Shown here one piece after another: positions 54,899 through 64,000 of a DNA stretch of 64,000 nt (the first letter of the stretch is position 1; every line of letters starts with the position of its first letter). The position numbers were made by a program, and so were the translations under genes. The stretch covers positions 2,728,001 to 2,792,000 of the forward strand of contig OZ244938.1 in assembly GCA_965222175.1 (NCBI GenBank), given 5' to 3'. Under the pieces are notes generated by a model, which did not search any database, was not told where the DNA came from, and saw nothing but the letters and a program-made list of their open reading frames with translations. The DNA comes from NORP240 sp965222175 (GTDB lineage Bacteria > Pseudomonadota > Gammaproteobacteria > Pseudomonadales > Pseudohongiellaceae).

Positions 54899-55897
54899 TC
54901 ACGCCATCAGGCGCAGCGGTTCCTCGTCCAGGGCAGCCAGCTGTTCGCGCAGTTCGAGAATGTGGTCTGACCAGTAGCGAACAGAATTGAACCAGGGAAA
55001 GTTACGCGGGAAGGCCGGGTCCTGCCAGCGCCTGGCCAGCCAGCCACTGTAGCGAATGATGCGCAGGGCCCGCAATGACTCGATCAGGCGAAGTTCCTGC
55101 GGCGCGAAATCGAAAAAATCCGAGTACCCTTCAATCAGTTCCAGCAATTGCCCCTGTCGTCGATCCCGATCTCCCGACAGCATCATCCACAAATCCTGAA
55201 CAGCCGGCCCCATGACCGCATCGTCAAAATCCACGAAGAATGGCGTGCCGCCGTGCCACAACACGTTGCCCAGGTGGCAGTCACCATGAATCCGCAGGAA
55301 CGATACCTGATCTGCAGCATCCATTTCCCTGTTGACCCGATCGATCAGGTTCCTGGACAGGGACTCGTATGCCGGTAACAGCTCTTCGGGGATAAAACCC
55401 TCGACAAGCAGGTATTCCCGGGCCTGTTCCGCCATCCCGTCAACGCTGAGCTTGTCCCTGTGTAAAAAAGGCGTCCTGGCACCAGCCAGGTGCACACGCC
55501 CCAGGTAGCGACCAATTGTCAGCAGGTTGTCCATATCCTCAAGCTCAGGGGCTCGACCTGCCAGGTGGGGAAAGACGGCAAAACGAAAAATACCGTCCTG
55601 CTGCAAGGTGCCCTGGTCAGCAAACTGCATGGCTGCCGCAACCGGTATTTCAAGCTCCTGCAATTCCTGGGCAAACTGGTGCTCCTCCAGGATCTGGGCA
55701 TCGCTCCAGCGACCCGGGCGATAAAATTTAACTACCACGGGAGCTGCGCCTTCGATTCCTACCTGGTACACCCTGTTTTCGTAGCTGTTGAGGGGATAAA
55801 TACGGGCGTCACAGGTAAATCCCAGATTTTCCAGGGCGGTCAATACCCGGTCGGGTGTCAGATCATCGTAGGGGTGGCTTGAGACTTGCGATAACAT
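54899..55897 (-). CDS. srkA: Stress response kinase A
   Basis: 332 aa from the ATG at 55897; a TTG two codons upstream is the alternative. Small aminoglycoside-phosphotransferase/choline-kinase-fold Ser/Thr kinase (YihE) that protects against stress-induced cell death. Recognised from RVLTALENLGFTCDARIYPL and NSYENRVYQVG, the ATP lysine in VVKFYRPGRWSD, the catalytic loop HGDCHLGNVLW and the DFG-like FVDFDDAVMGPA. The C-terminus AFPRNFPWFNSVRYWSDHIL is family-specific. Monocistronic between convergent tlpA-like and divergent aminotransferase genes. Confidence 0.93.
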   Translation of the reverse strand: MLSQVSSHPYDDLTPDRVLTALENLGFTCDARIYPLNSYENRVYQVGIEGAAPVVVKFYRPGRWSDAQILEEHQFAQELQELEIPVAAAMQFADQGTLQQDGIFRFAVFPHLAGRAPELEDMDNLLTIGRYLGRVHLAGARTPFLHRDKLSVDGMAEQAREYLLVEGFIPEELLPAYESLSRNLIDRVNREMDAADQVSFLRIHGDCHLGNVLWHGGTPFFVDFDDAVMGPAVQDLWMMLSGDRDRRQGQLLELIEGYSDFFDFAPQELRLIESLRALRIIRYSGWLARRWQDPAFPRNFPWFNSVRYWSDHILELREQLAALDEEPLRLMA

Positions 55898-56051
55898 CAG
55901 CAACCGGGTCCAGCACCCGGGTCAAGGCAGCAGTTACGTAGAATCCGATCATCGGCACGCTGGCCCCCGGTCAAAGGACTGGGTACACTTACTGCCTTTG
56001 CGTATACCCCGTGCCTGATTGCCATAAATCCAGATAATCCAGGAGCCTGTC

Positions 56052-57371
56052 TTGAACTCAGATTCCCCCGCCAGCCGTGACACGCCGGAACAACTAGCGG
56101 AGCGACTGCAGACCCTGCAGTCCAACTACGAGCAGATACTATCACAGAGTCTCAGCCTTGACCTGACAAGGGGCAAGCCGTCAACGGCTCAACTTGCCCT
56201 CAGCGACGAGCTGGACGGCATTCTGGCCGGCAACTACCGCGCTGCCGACGGCACTGACTGCAGAAATTATGGTGGCGGCCTGGGCATCCCGGAAGCACGG
56301 GAGCTGGCGGCGGAGTACCTGGGATGCAACCCGGAACAGACCCTGGTAGGAGGCAACAGCAGCCTGCAGCTGATGTATCAGTGTTTGCTTTATGATCACC
56401 TGTTCGGCCAGGAGGATGGCGAATCCTGGAGCCAGGAAGCAGGCAACGAGAAGGTCAGGTTCCTGTGCCCTTCCCCGGGATACGATCGTCACTTCTCTGT
56501 GTGCGAGGCCCTCGGCATCGACATGATTGCCGTGGAAATGGACGAGCAGGGTCCGATAATGGACAGGGTGGAAAGCCTGGTCAAGGCTGATCCGCTTATC
56601 AAGGGAATCTGGTGTGTGCCCAAGTACTCCAACCCCAGTGGTATCGTTTATGGCGATGACACCGTTGCACGGCTGGCCGGCCTGGGCAATCTGGCCGGCA
56701 GGAATTTCCGCGTTATCTGGGACAACGCCTACGCGGTTCACGATCTGGTGGGCAGCCCTCCGGAACTGGCCAACATTCTCGAATTGAGCCGGCGGGAAGG
56801 TACGCTGGACAATGTCTTTGCCGTTGGCTCCACGTCCAAAATCACCTTCGCCGGCGCGGGCATCGCTTTTCTGGCAAGTTCCGAAGCGAATATCCGTCAC
56901 CTGGCCAGGCATCTGTCCTTCGTCACCATCGGCCCGGACAAGGTCAACCAGTTGCGCCATGTAAAGTTGTTAAAAAACACGGAAAACATTCGCCAACACA
57001 TGGCCAGGCAGCGGGACATACTCAAGCCCAAGTTTGACCTGGTCCAGACTCACCTGGAGGAGGCGTTTAGCGGGAAAAAGGTCAATGGCAAGCCCCTGGG
57101 AACCTGGACCCGTCCCCGCGGGGGTTATTTCGTGCTGTTCGATACTCAGCCTGGACTTGCCAGGGAAGTGGTGGAGTTGACCGGCTCGGCGGGGGTGAAG
57201 TTGACTCCGGCCGGAGCAACGTGGCCCTATGGCGAAGACCCGAACGACAGCAACATCAGGCTGGCCCCTTCGTTCCCGGAGTTAGACGAAATCGACGCGG
57301 CGATGAAGATCTTCACCCTGTGCGTAGAGTTGGCAACGGTGAAGCGGGCGTTACAGCAAAAAGGAGCCTGA
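56052..57371 (+). CDS. Class I-type aminotransferase (Corynebacterium-AspT-like subgroup)
   Basis: 439 aa from a TTG preceded by AGGAG at 56041-56045. PLP enzyme; the overall phrase content (LTRGKPSTAQLALSDELDGI, NYGGGLGIPEARELAAEYLG, VPKYSNPSGIVYGDDTVARL and IWDNAYAVHDLVG) matches the subgroup Ic aspartate aminotransferases described from Corynebacterium. The PLP lysine is in FAVGSTSKITFAGAGIAFLA. Further C-terminal: RGGYFVLFDTQPGLAREVVE and LTPAGATWPYGEDPNDSNIR-LAPSF. Probably transfers amino groups between aspartate and 2-oxoglutarate, but it could use another amino acid. Divergent from srkA. Confidence 0.85.
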   Translation: MNSDSPASRDTPEQLAERLQTLQSNYEQILSQSLSLDLTRGKPSTAQLALSDELDGILAGNYRAADGTDCRNYGGGLGIPEARELAAEYLGCNPEQTLVGGNSSLQLMYQCLLYDHLFGQEDGESWSQEAGNEKVRFLCPSPGYDRHFSVCEALGIDMIAVEMDEQGPIMDRVESLVKADPLIKGIWCVPKYSNPSGIVYGDDTVARLAGLGNLAGRNFRVIWDNAYAVHDLVGSPPELANILELSRREGTLDNVFAVGSTSKITFAGAGIAFLASSEANIRHLARHLSFVTIGPDKVNQLRHVKLLKNTENIRQHMARQRDILKPKFDLVQTHLEEAFSGKKVNGKPLGTWTRPRGGYFVLFDTQPGLAREVVELTGSAGVKLTPAGATWPYGEDPNDSNIRLAPSFPELDEIDAAMKIFTLCVELATVKRALQQKGA

Positions 57372-57405
57372 CCGAAGCAGCCGGGCAAGGCGTGAACCAG
57401 CCGGC

Positions 57406-57744
57406 TCAGACCGGATCGCTACGATCGGTTCGAGTACCCATTAACTGAAGCGGAAAGGGCGTGATGTTGTCGCCGCTGGAAATCTTGCCGGCCCCGCTCT
57501 GTTCCACTTCATCGATCCGGATGATGGCCTGCATCGGAATGAAGCTGCGCTTCACGCCACTGAACTCTGCCTTCAGCTTCTCTTCACTGGGGTCCACAAC
57601 GACCTGGGATCGCTCATCGAAAACAAATTCCTCAACTTCGATAAATCCGTACAGCTCGCTCTGATACACCTGGCGTACGAAAATCTCGTAGACTTTGCCT
57701 TTGTTCAGAAACGTGATTTTAAATATTTCAGCTGGTTTGCCCAT
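57406..57744 (-). CDS. DUF1820 family protein
   Basis: 112 aa. Full-length DUF1820 domain: IFKITFLNKGKVYEIFVRQV then YQSELYGFIEVEEFVFDERS and VVVDPSEEKLKAEFSGVKRS, ending FIPMQAIIRIDEVEQSGAGK. Small soluble gammaproteobacterial protein with no known function; by structure prediction probably beta-rich and single-domain. It converges with the aminotransferase, 34 bp between stops. Confidence 0.9.
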   Translation of the reverse strand: MGKPAEIFKITFLNKGKVYEIFVRQVYQSELYGFIEVEEFVFDERSQVVVDPSEEKLKAEFSGVKRSFIPMQAIIRIDEVEQSGAGKISSGDNITPFPLQLMGTRTDRSDPV

Positions 57745-58003
57745 TTAACCCACTCTTACGTTTGCATGCAGAACAATGGCATTGGAAAGTGGCCGGTTCC
57801 GCCAGGGTACTGTTATTCCGAGTCTAATTCGAGTCTAATTCGAGTCCGGCGAATACAGCCGCTACCCACCAGTCTAGCCTACCTGTAATATCAGGCTATT
57901 GCGATGATTTTCAAGGCAGAATTTGTCACCCGCACTTAAAAAGCCCGAATCGCTGCTATATACTTGCGCCTCCCTGGGATAGCTGACCGGAATATCCACC
58001 AAC

Positions 58004-59380
58004 ATGTCACTGACCGAAACACCGACTGTCTCCCCCGAAGTCCTGCCTGAGAAGGCACCGGGCCGGCACAAGGTATACATCAAGACCCACGGCTGCCAGA
58101 TGAACGAATACGATTCTGCGCGCATACTGGACCTGCTGAAAGAATCCCGGGGAGCGGAATTGGTGAATGACCCGGCCGAGGCTGACCTTTTACTGCTTAA
58201 TACCTGTTCCATAAGGGAAAAAGCCCAGGAGAAAGTGTTCCACCAGTTGGGGCGCTGGCGTGCCCTGAAGGATCGCAATCCCGACCTGAAAATCGCCGTC
58301 GGCGGTTGTGTAGCCAGCCAGGAAGGTGAAGCAATCAGCCGCCGGGCGCCTTACGTCGACGTTGTATTTGGTCCCCAGACCCTGCACAAGTTACCGGAAA
58401 TGCTGGCTTCAGCTGTCGGCAAGTCCCCGGTGGTGGATATCAGCTTCCCCGAAATCGAAAAATTCGATCGCCTGCCGGAACCCGAGGCGAGCGGCTGCCA
58501 GGCATTTCTCACCGTCATGGAGGGCTGCAGTAAATATTGCAGTTTCTGCGTGGTTCCCTATACCCGGGGCGAGGAAGTCAGCCGGCCACTGGACGACATC
58601 CTGGCCGAAGCGGTCCACCTCGCCGAACAGGGTGTTCGCGAAATCAACCTCCTCGGGCAGAATGTCAATGCCTATCGAGGCCTCAGTCACCAGGGTGAGG
58701 TAATCGACCTGGCCACGCTGATCAATTACATCGCCAGTATAGACGGCATCGACCGGGTCCGCTTTACCACGTCACACCCGGTGGAATTCACCAGCAACCT
58801 GATCAATGTCTATGCCCAGGTTCCGGAACTGGTGGATCACCTCCACCTGCCGGTACAAAGCGGTTCTGACCGGATTCTGGCGGCGATGAAACGCGGACAC
58901 ACGGCCCTGGAGTACAAGTCCATCATCCGCAGAATCAAGGCGATAAGACCTGCCATCAGCCTTTCATCGGACTTCATAATCGGTTTCCCAGGGGAAACCA
59001 ACCGGGACTTCGAAGACACCATGAATCTGGTCATGGAAATAGGTTTCGACACTTCTTTCAGCTTCATCTACAGTGCCCGCCCAGGAACTCCGGCGGCGGA
59101 CCTGAAAGACGAAACGCCGGAGCAGGAGAAAAAACATCGCCTGGCCACCCTGCAATCCCAGCTTGGCGCCCAGTCCCGCGCAATCAGCGAGAAAATGGTG
59201 GGTAGCACGGAGCGTATCTTGGTCACCGGACCCTCCGTCAAGGATCCCGGTGAACTGCAGGGACGAACGGAAAACAACCGGGTGGTGAACTTCCGCTGCG
59301 ACGACTACACCCTGATAGGCAGCTTTGTCGAGGTGAAAATTCTGGATGCCTACAGTAATTCCCTGCGCGGACAGCTTTGA
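58004..59380 (+). CDS. miaB: tRNA-2-methylthio-N6-isopentenyladenosine37 synthase MiaB
   Basis: 458 aa. Radical-SAM methylthiotransferase that modifies A37 of tRNAs reading UNN codons. N-terminal cluster domain with three conserved cysteines in KTHGCQMNEYDSARILDLL, LLNTCSIREKAQEK and AVGGCVASQEGEAISRR. The radical-SAM CxxxCxxC lies in VMEGCSKYCSFCVVPYTRGE, with DLLGQNVNAYRG-like NLLGQNVNAYRG. C-terminal TRAM domain near FRCDDYTLIGSFVEVKILDA. Begins the miaB-phoH-ybeY-corC-leuS block seen in many gammaproteobacteria. Confidence 0.98.
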   Translation: MSLTETPTVSPEVLPEKAPGRHKVYIKTHGCQMNEYDSARILDLLKESRGAELVNDPAEADLLLLNTCSIREKAQEKVFHQLGRWRALKDRNPDLKIAVGGCVASQEGEAISRRAPYVDVVFGPQTLHKLPEMLASAVGKSPVVDISFPEIEKFDRLPEPEASGCQAFLTVMEGCSKYCSFCVVPYTRGEEVSRPLDDILAEAVHLAEQGVREINLLGQNVNAYRGLSHQGEVIDLATLINYIASIDGIDRVRFTTSHPVEFTSNLINVYAQVPELVDHLHLPVQSGSDRILAAMKRGHTALEYKSIIRRIKAIRPAISLSSDFIIGFPGETNRDFEDTMNLVMEIGFDTSFSFIYSARPGTPAADLKDETPEQEKKHRLATLQSQLGAQSRAISEKMVGSTERILVTGPSVKDPGELQGRTENNRVVNFRCDDYTLIGSFVEVKILDAYSNSLRGQL

Positions 59381-59517
59381 CAGTAGCCGGCAGGGCGTAG
59401 CTCGCTGACCCGTTCCAACCGGCAATTTGTCCCGACCTTGATATAAATTGCTTACAATTCATTTCAGCTTGGTATACTAGGAACGATGACATCTCACGAG
59501 GTCCAGTTTCCCGTTTC

Positions 59518-60549
59518 ATGACCGAAGAAACCCACTCCCGGAGCATTACCCTGCTCCCTGACAACGCCCAGCGGCTGGCCAGTCTCTGCGGGCGCCTCAA
59601 TGAACATATCCACCAGATTGAGCATTCCCTCGCCGTCAAAATACAGCAGCGGGGCAACCTTTTTCGCCTGTCGGGGACCGAGGAAGCTATTACCGGCGGC
59701 GGCAAGGTGCTGGAATCGCTGTATCTCGATACGGTGGACGGCAAGCAACTGAGTCCCGACCAGGTTCACCTGGCATTGCGTGAGAGTCAGCATGACAGCG
59801 AGGAAAGTCCCGAGCCCGGACACGGCGATATAGGCGTTATCCGCACGCCCAAAGCCTCGATCAAACCGCGCACCCGGCACCAGCGGGATTACGTCAGGGC
59901 CATTCAGCGCCACGATATTAATTTCGGCATCGGCCCGGCGGGCACGGGTAAAACCTACCTGGCGGTGGCTTGCGCCGTGGAGGCACTGGTGCAGGAGCGC
60001 GTCAGTCGACTGTTGCTGGTTCGTCCGGCCGTGGAAGCCGGCGAGAAACTGGGCTTCCTGCCCGGCGACCTCAGCCAGAAGATCGACCCGTACCTGCGGC
60101 CACTGTACGATGCGCTGTACGAAATGCTGGGTTTTGAACGGGTTGGCAGGCTGATCGAGAAAAACGTTATCGAAGTGGCACCCCTTGCCTACATGCGCGG
60201 CCGTACGCTGAACAACTCGTTTATCATCCTGGATGAAAGCCAGAATACCACTGCCGCGCAGATGAAAATGTTTCTCACCCGCATCGGCTTTGGTTCCACC
60301 GCGGTCATAACCGGCGATATCACTCAGATTGATCTGCCCAAGGGGACGCGTTCCGGGCTGGTCCACGTGACCAAAGTGTTGCAGGGTATCGACGATATCA
60401 CCTTTACCTACTCCGATGCCCGCGACGTGGTTCGCCACCGACTGGTACAACGCATCGTCGAAGCCTACGACGCTCACGATCGCCAGGCAATTGCCAATCT
60501 GAAGCAGGAAGGCGGCTCAGGCAGTGAACGTGAAACACGTGAAAATTGA
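59518..60549 (+). CDS. ybeZ: PhoH-like ATPase YbeZ
   Basis: 343 aa. PhoH-domain nucleotide-binding protein that acts with YbeY in RNA processing or ribosome maturation. Short N-terminal region (LLPDNAQRLASLCGRLNEHI), then KTRHQRDYV-like RTRHQRDYVRAIQRHDINFG, Walker A GPAGTGKTYLAVACAVEAL, RPAVEAGEKLGFLPGDLSQK and IDPYLRPLYDALYEMLGFE; Walker B is IILDESQNTTAAQMKMFLTR. It overlaps ybeY by 26 nt, so the two are co-translated. Second gene of the block after miaB. Confidence 0.96.
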   Translation: MTEETHSRSITLLPDNAQRLASLCGRLNEHIHQIEHSLAVKIQQRGNLFRLSGTEEAITGGGKVLESLYLDTVDGKQLSPDQVHLALRESQHDSEESPEPGHGDIGVIRTPKASIKPRTRHQRDYVRAIQRHDINFGIGPAGTGKTYLAVACAVEALVQERVSRLLLVRPAVEAGEKLGFLPGDLSQKIDPYLRPLYDALYEMLGFERVGRLIEKNVIEVAPLAYMRGRTLNNSFIILDESQNTTAAQMKMFLTRIGFGSTAVITGDITQIDLPKGTRSGLVHVTKVLQGIDDITFTYSDARDVVRHRLVQRIVEAYDAHDRQAIANLKQEGGSGSERETREN

Positions 60550-61009
60550 ACTGGACAATACCTGTCCGGCATACTGGGTCCCGCAATTGAGTGACATGGA
60601 AGCCTGGCTGAACAGCGCCGCCACGAAACTGCCGTGGACCGGTGGCCCGGCCACCGTGGGTGTGCGTATTGTTGATCACCAGGATTCTGCGGCATTGAAC
60701 CGGCAATACCGGGGCAAGGACACACCTACCAATGTGCTGTCTTTCTCCGCACAACTTCCGGAATCGGTACGCAATGTCCTGAACCCGGTGCCACTGGGAG
60801 ACCTGGCGGTCTGCGCACCGCTGGTCGAAGCCGAGGCCGCTGCACAGGGAAAATCTCCCGAAGCACACTGGGCACACCTGCTGACCCATGGTTTTCTGCA
60901 CCTGAACGGATTTCGACACGATACCGAAGCGGATGCGAAAATAATGGAAACCCTGGAAATCACGGTCCTCGAGGCATTGGGTTATACCAATCCTTACCTG
61001 GTTTACTGA
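60524..61009 (+). CDS. ybeY: Endoribonuclease YbeY
   Basis: 161 aa from the GTG at 60524; GTG codons at 60530 and 60539 are alternatives. Metal-dependent ribonuclease for 16S 3'-end maturation and ribosome quality control. The metal motif HxxxHxxxxxH is HGFLHLNGFRHDTEADAKIM near residue 125. Earlier conserved residue pattern: NRQYRGKDTPTNVLSFSAQL and PVPLGDLAVCAPLVEAEAAA. The N-terminal part starts inside phoH, which argues for translational coupling. The 26-nt overlap is long but consistent with the family position. Confidence 0.96.
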   Translation: MNVKHVKIELDNTCPAYWVPQLSDMEAWLNSAATKLPWTGGPATVGVRIVDHQDSAALNRQYRGKDTPTNVLSFSAQLPESVRNVLNPVPLGDLAVCAPLVEAEAAAQGKSPEAHWAHLLTHGFLHLNGFRHDTEADAKIMETLEITVLEALGYTNPYLVY

Positions 61010-61039
61010 CCGTCACTGCTACCCGAGAGTTTTTCAGGC

Positions 61040-61921
61040 ATGACAGACGACCAACTAGATACCGATCAGAAACAACGTTCCTGGCTGGAAAAAATCACCC
61101 AGATATTTTCCGACGAACCCACCGATCAGCGAAGCCTGCTGGAAGTTCTCCGCAATGCCGAACAGGACAAGGTACTGGACTCGGATGCCTTGAGCATCAT
61201 CGAGGGCGCCTTGCAGGTGTCCAACATGCAGGTGCGGGAAATCATGATCCCCCGTTCCCAGCTGGTGACCGTTTCCGCCAACCTGTCGCCCCAGGAAATC
61301 ATCGAGCAGGTTGCCAAGGAATCCCACTCCCGTTACCCGGTAGTCGGCGATGCCATCGACAATATACTGGGTATCCTGCTGGCCAAGGACCTGTTGCCCC
61401 TGGTTCTCCAGCCCAACATGGATAAGTTCTCCATCAAGGATATTGTGAGACCCGCTACTTTTGTTCCGGAAAGCAAACGGCTTAACGTGCTGCTCAAGGA
61501 ATTTCGTGAAACCCGCCACCACATGGCGATTGTTATCGACGAGTACGGCAGCGTCTGTGGAGCAGTCACTATCGAGGATGTGCTGGAACAGATAGTAGGC
61601 GAAATCGAAGACGAGTACGACGTGGACGACGACAGCTACATCAAGCGCTTCGACGAGGAAAATCACATCGTCAAAGCGCTGACGCCGATTGACGAATTCA
61701 ACGAGCACTTCAACACCGCCTTCAGCGAGCAGGAATTCTCGACGGTCGGCGGGCTGGTGCTGCAACGCTTCGGGCACATCCCGGAACGCGACGAAACTAT
61801 CAATATCGGCCCCTTCCTGTTTACCGTGCTCAATGCCGACAGCCGGCAGATCAAGCTGTTGAAGGTAACCTCTACCCTGCTGGATACCGGCACGCCCCAG
61901 GTAGCCAAGCTGGGACGATAG
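61040..61921 (+). CDS. corC: CorC/YbeX-type CBS-domain protein
   Basis: 293 aa. CBS-pair protein linked to Mg2+/Co2+ efflux and ribosome function. N-terminal acidic tail (MTDDQLDTDQKQRSWLEKIT), two CBS domains with VREIMIPRSQLVTVSANLSP, ESHSRYPVVGDAIDNILGIL and MAIVIDEYGSVCGAVTIEDV, and the CorC_HlyC domain from residue ~205 (ALTPIDEFNEHFNTAFSEQE with TVGGLVLQRFGHIPERDETI). No membrane segments. In most relatives the apolipoprotein acyltransferase gene lnt follows; here it is absent, and leuS follows 111 bp later. Confidence 0.96.
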   Translation: MTDDQLDTDQKQRSWLEKITQIFSDEPTDQRSLLEVLRNAEQDKVLDSDALSIIEGALQVSNMQVREIMIPRSQLVTVSANLSPQEIIEQVAKESHSRYPVVGDAIDNILGILLAKDLLPLVLQPNMDKFSIKDIVRPATFVPESKRLNVLLKEFRETRHHMAIVIDEYGSVCGAVTIEDVLEQIVGEIEDEYDVDDDSYIKRFDEENHIVKALTPIDEFNEHFNTAFSEQEFSTVGGLVLQRFGHIPERDETINIGPFLFTVLNADSRQIKLLKVTSTLLDTGTPQVAKLGR

Positions 61922-62032
61922 CCGGTCCAGGGTTGGTGAATCCTGCGCACTGGGGTATGCTTGGTGCCGCGCCAGTTCGCGCATCCGGATTCATGACCCG
62001 ATCATCACACCTCTTCAAGAACCGACAATTCC

Positions 62033-64000
62033 ATGAGCAGTCCCGATAAGTCTTACGATCCCGCCGCAGTAGAGGCGACGGCCCAGCAGTACTGGGAAAG
62101 CAACGACAGTTTCCGCGCCCGGGAAGACACCGGCAGGGAGAAATTCTACTGCCTGTCCATGTTTCCCTACCCCAGCGGACACCTGCATATGGGGCATGTC
62201 CGCAACTACACCATCGGTGACGTCATCAGCAGGTTTCAGCGCATGCAGGGTAAGCATGTGCTGCAGCCAATGGGCTGGGACGCCTTCGGTCTGCCGGCGG
62301 AAAACGCCGCTATCCAGAAACAGGTCCCGCCGGCCCAGTGGACTTACAGCAATATTGACTACATGCGGGACCAGTTTCGTCAGCTGGGTTTCGCCTACGA
62401 CTGGAGCCGGGAACTGGCTACCTGTCACCCCCAGTACTATCGCTGGGAACAATGGTTTTTTACCCGCCTGCTGAAGAAGGGCCTGGTCTATAAAAAGGAA
62501 GCGGAAGTCAATTGGGATCCGGTTGATCAGACCGTACTGGCCAACGAGCAGGTGGTCGATGGCCGTGGCTGGCGATCCGGTGCAGTAGTGGAAAGGCGTC
62601 GGATTCCACAATGGTTTATCAAAATAACCGACTACGCCCAGGAGCTGCTGGATGACCTGGACAAGCTCGATGGCTGGCCTGAACAGGTGCGGACCATGCA
62701 GGCCAACTGGATTGGTCGCTCGGTGGGTATCGAACTGCAGTTTGACGTGGCCGGCCAGACCGAGGACAGGTTCAGATCACTGTCGGTGTACACCACGCGG
62801 CCGGATACGCTGATGGGAGTCACCTACGTCGCGGTGGCGCCGCAGCATCCGCTGGCTGAACTGGCGGCGTCAGCCAATCAGCCGGTAAAGGACTTCATCG
62901 AAGAACAGTCGCACACCAAGGTGGCCGAGGCAGACATGGCCACCATGGAAAAACTGGGTATCGACACCGGCCTGCAGGCCATTCATCCCGTCACCGGCAA
63001 CAGGGTGCCCATTTACGTCGCCAACTTCGTGCTGATGAGTTATGGCTCCGGCGCTGTCATGGCCGTGCCTGGACATGACCAGCGTGACTGGGAGTTCGCT
63101 CGCAAATACGGACTTGAAATCAGGCAGGTGATTGCCCCGACGGAGGACGATATCCCCTGCGACCTGGATCGCGAGGCCTTTGTCGAAAAAGGCGTTCTGG
63201 TCAACTCCGGCGAGTTTGACGGCCTGGATTTCCAGCAGGCCTTTGACGCCATCGAGCGATTCCTGGCTGAAAAAGGCAAGGGCCGACGACAAGTGAACTT
63301 CAGGCTGAGGGACTGGGGCGTTTCCCGTCAGCGCTACTGGGGTGCGCCAATTCCGGTCATCTACTGCAGAAAATGTGGCACCGTACCTGTTCCGGAAGAG
63401 GATCTTCCGGTCGTACTGCCGGACAATATCAAGTTCGATGCCGGCGGTTCACCACTGAAAAAGATGCCGGAATTTTTTAAGACCCGCTGTCCTGACTGCG
63501 GTGGTGACGCCGAGCGAGAAACTGACACGTTTGATACGTTTGTTGAATCTTCCTGGTATTACGCCCGCTATGCCTGCCGCGACCTGGATGACGCCATGCT
63601 GGACCAGCGGGCGGATCAGTGGCTGCCGGTGGACCAGTACATCGGCGGGATTGAGCACGCCATTCTGCACCTGCTCTATGCCCGGTTCTTCCATAAACTG
63701 ATGCGTGACGAAGGCCTGGTACGCTCCGATGAACCCTTTACCCGACTGCTTACCCAGGGCATGGTGCTGAAGGACGGCAGCAAGATGTCCAAGTCCAAAG
63801 GTAACACCGTCGATCCCCTGTCACTCATTGAACAGTACGGCGCGGATACCGTGCGCATGTTCACCATGTTTGCGGCGCCACCGGATCAGTCCCTGGAATG
63901 GTCGGACAGCGGTGTCGAGGGCAGCTACCGGTTTCTCAAGCGACTGTGGAAAATCGTGATCGAACATCACCCGGCCGACAGCGGCAGGCTGGATGCTGAA
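62033..64000 (+). CDS. leuS: Leucyl-tRNA synthetase (3' end outside window)
   Basis: First 656 codons; the frame is open to the right edge. Class I synthetase that charges tRNA-Leu. The start is MSSPDKSYDPAAVEATAQQY. The HIGH motif is HMGH in FPYPSGHLHMGHVRNYTIGD; the editing (CP1) domain spans ~residues 220-420 with VYTTRPDTLMGVTYVAVAPQ and GYGSGAVMAVPGHDQRD-like SYGSGAVMAVPGHDQRDW; the KMSKS motif is KMSKSKGN at 63782. The sequence WYYARYACRDLDDAMLD and QYIGGIEHAILHLLYARFF are family-typical. Anticodon-binding C-terminus is beyond the window. Confidence 0.98.
   Translation, partial: MSSPDKSYDPAAVEATAQQYWESNDSFRAREDTGREKFYCLSMFPYPSGHLHMGHVRNYTIGDVISRFQRMQGKHVLQPMGWDAFGLPAENAAIQKQVPPAQWTYSNIDYMRDQFRQLGFAYDWSRELATCHPQYYRWEQWFFTRLLKKGLVYKKEAEVNWDPVDQTVLANEQVVDGRGWRSGAVVERRRIPQWFIKITDYAQELLDDLDKLDGWPEQVRTMQANWIGRSVGIELQFDVAGQTEDRFRSLSVYTTRPDTLMGVTYVAVAPQHPLAELAASANQPVKDFIEEQSHTKVAEADMATMEKLGIDTGLQAIHPVTGNRVPIYVANFVLMSYGSGAVMAVPGHDQRDWEFARKYGLEIRQVIAPTEDDIPCDLDREAFVEKGVLVNSGEFDGLDFQQAFDAIERFLAEKGKGRRQVNFRLRDWGVSRQRYWGAPIPVIYCRKCGTVPVPEEDLPVVLPDNIKFDAGGSPLKKMPEFFKTRCPDCGGDAERETDTFDTFVESSWYYARYACRDLDDAMLDQRADQWLPVDQYIGGIEHAILHLLYARFFHKLMRDEGLVRSDEPFTRLLTQGMVLKDGSKMSKSKGNTVDPLSLIEQYGADTVRMFTMFAAPPDQSLEWSDSGVEGSYRFLKRLWKIVIEHHPADSGRLDAE

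Noticed and set aside
57820..57845. Short direct repeat of AGTCTAATTCG upstream of miaB
   Set aside because: Only about 2.3 copies of 11 bp; no regulator is known to me that would bind it, so it is noted but not called an operator.

Overview
The window is chromosomal DNA of a gammaproteobacterium, most likely marine and free-living. The evidence is the E. coli-like ilvY/ilvC and ilvI/ilvH genes, the miaB-phoH-ybeY-corC-leuS block, the Pseudomonas-like pilS/pilR and pilV-W-X-Y1-E genes, a DUF1820 gene, and a 16S rRNA of gammaproteobacterial type. I cannot name the genus from sequence alone.

Layout. 1-4170: the end of a TonB-dependent receptor, a PIG-L deacetylase next to a GNAT-like protein, and an exported protein of unknown function. 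4250-8550: a 216-bp tandem repeat behind the rRNA terminator, split by an IS66 element that is itself split by an IS3-family element; both insertions have exact target duplications. 8547-15181: a complete rRNA operon on the minus strand (16S, tRNA-Ile, 23S, 5S). Its 23S gene carries two intervening sequences, at the classical helix 25 and helix 45 sites, the second coding for a four-helix-bundle protein. 15246-23565: msrPQ, pssA, divergent ilvY/ilvC, and ilvIH. 24120-32175: clpB, rluD-pgeF, bamD, and a translationally coupled four-gene sigma-factor operon. 32234-47070: nadE, pilSR, fimT, the pilVWXY1E minor-pilin operon, and an orphan tadE-tadE-tadG group. 47933-57744: a TauE-type permease, a PhoPQ-like system with PepSY and glycine-zipper proteins, a membrane-anchored cold-shock-domain protein, a fatty-acid desaturase, a TlpA-like thioredoxin, srkA, an aminotransferase and DUF1820. 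58004-64000: miaB, phoH, ybeY, corC and the first 656 codons of leuS.

The most notable non-genic signal is a family of short inverted-repeat elements (family A, about 74-264 bp). At least six copies lie between genes: PIG-L/GNAT, ilvY/ilvC, rluD/bamD, nadE/pilS, pilV/tadG and tadE/tauE. They share termini reading GGAACCTCTGATCAATTATG. Two copies have perfect 4-bp duplications (CTAG, TTAA), as expected of an IS5-type target. A second small family (GGCTGTTGA ends) follows ilvC and the cold-shock gene directly. REP-like palindromes with a TCAGAGTAA core flank the 23S gene. No CRISPR array, prophage or defence system was seen.
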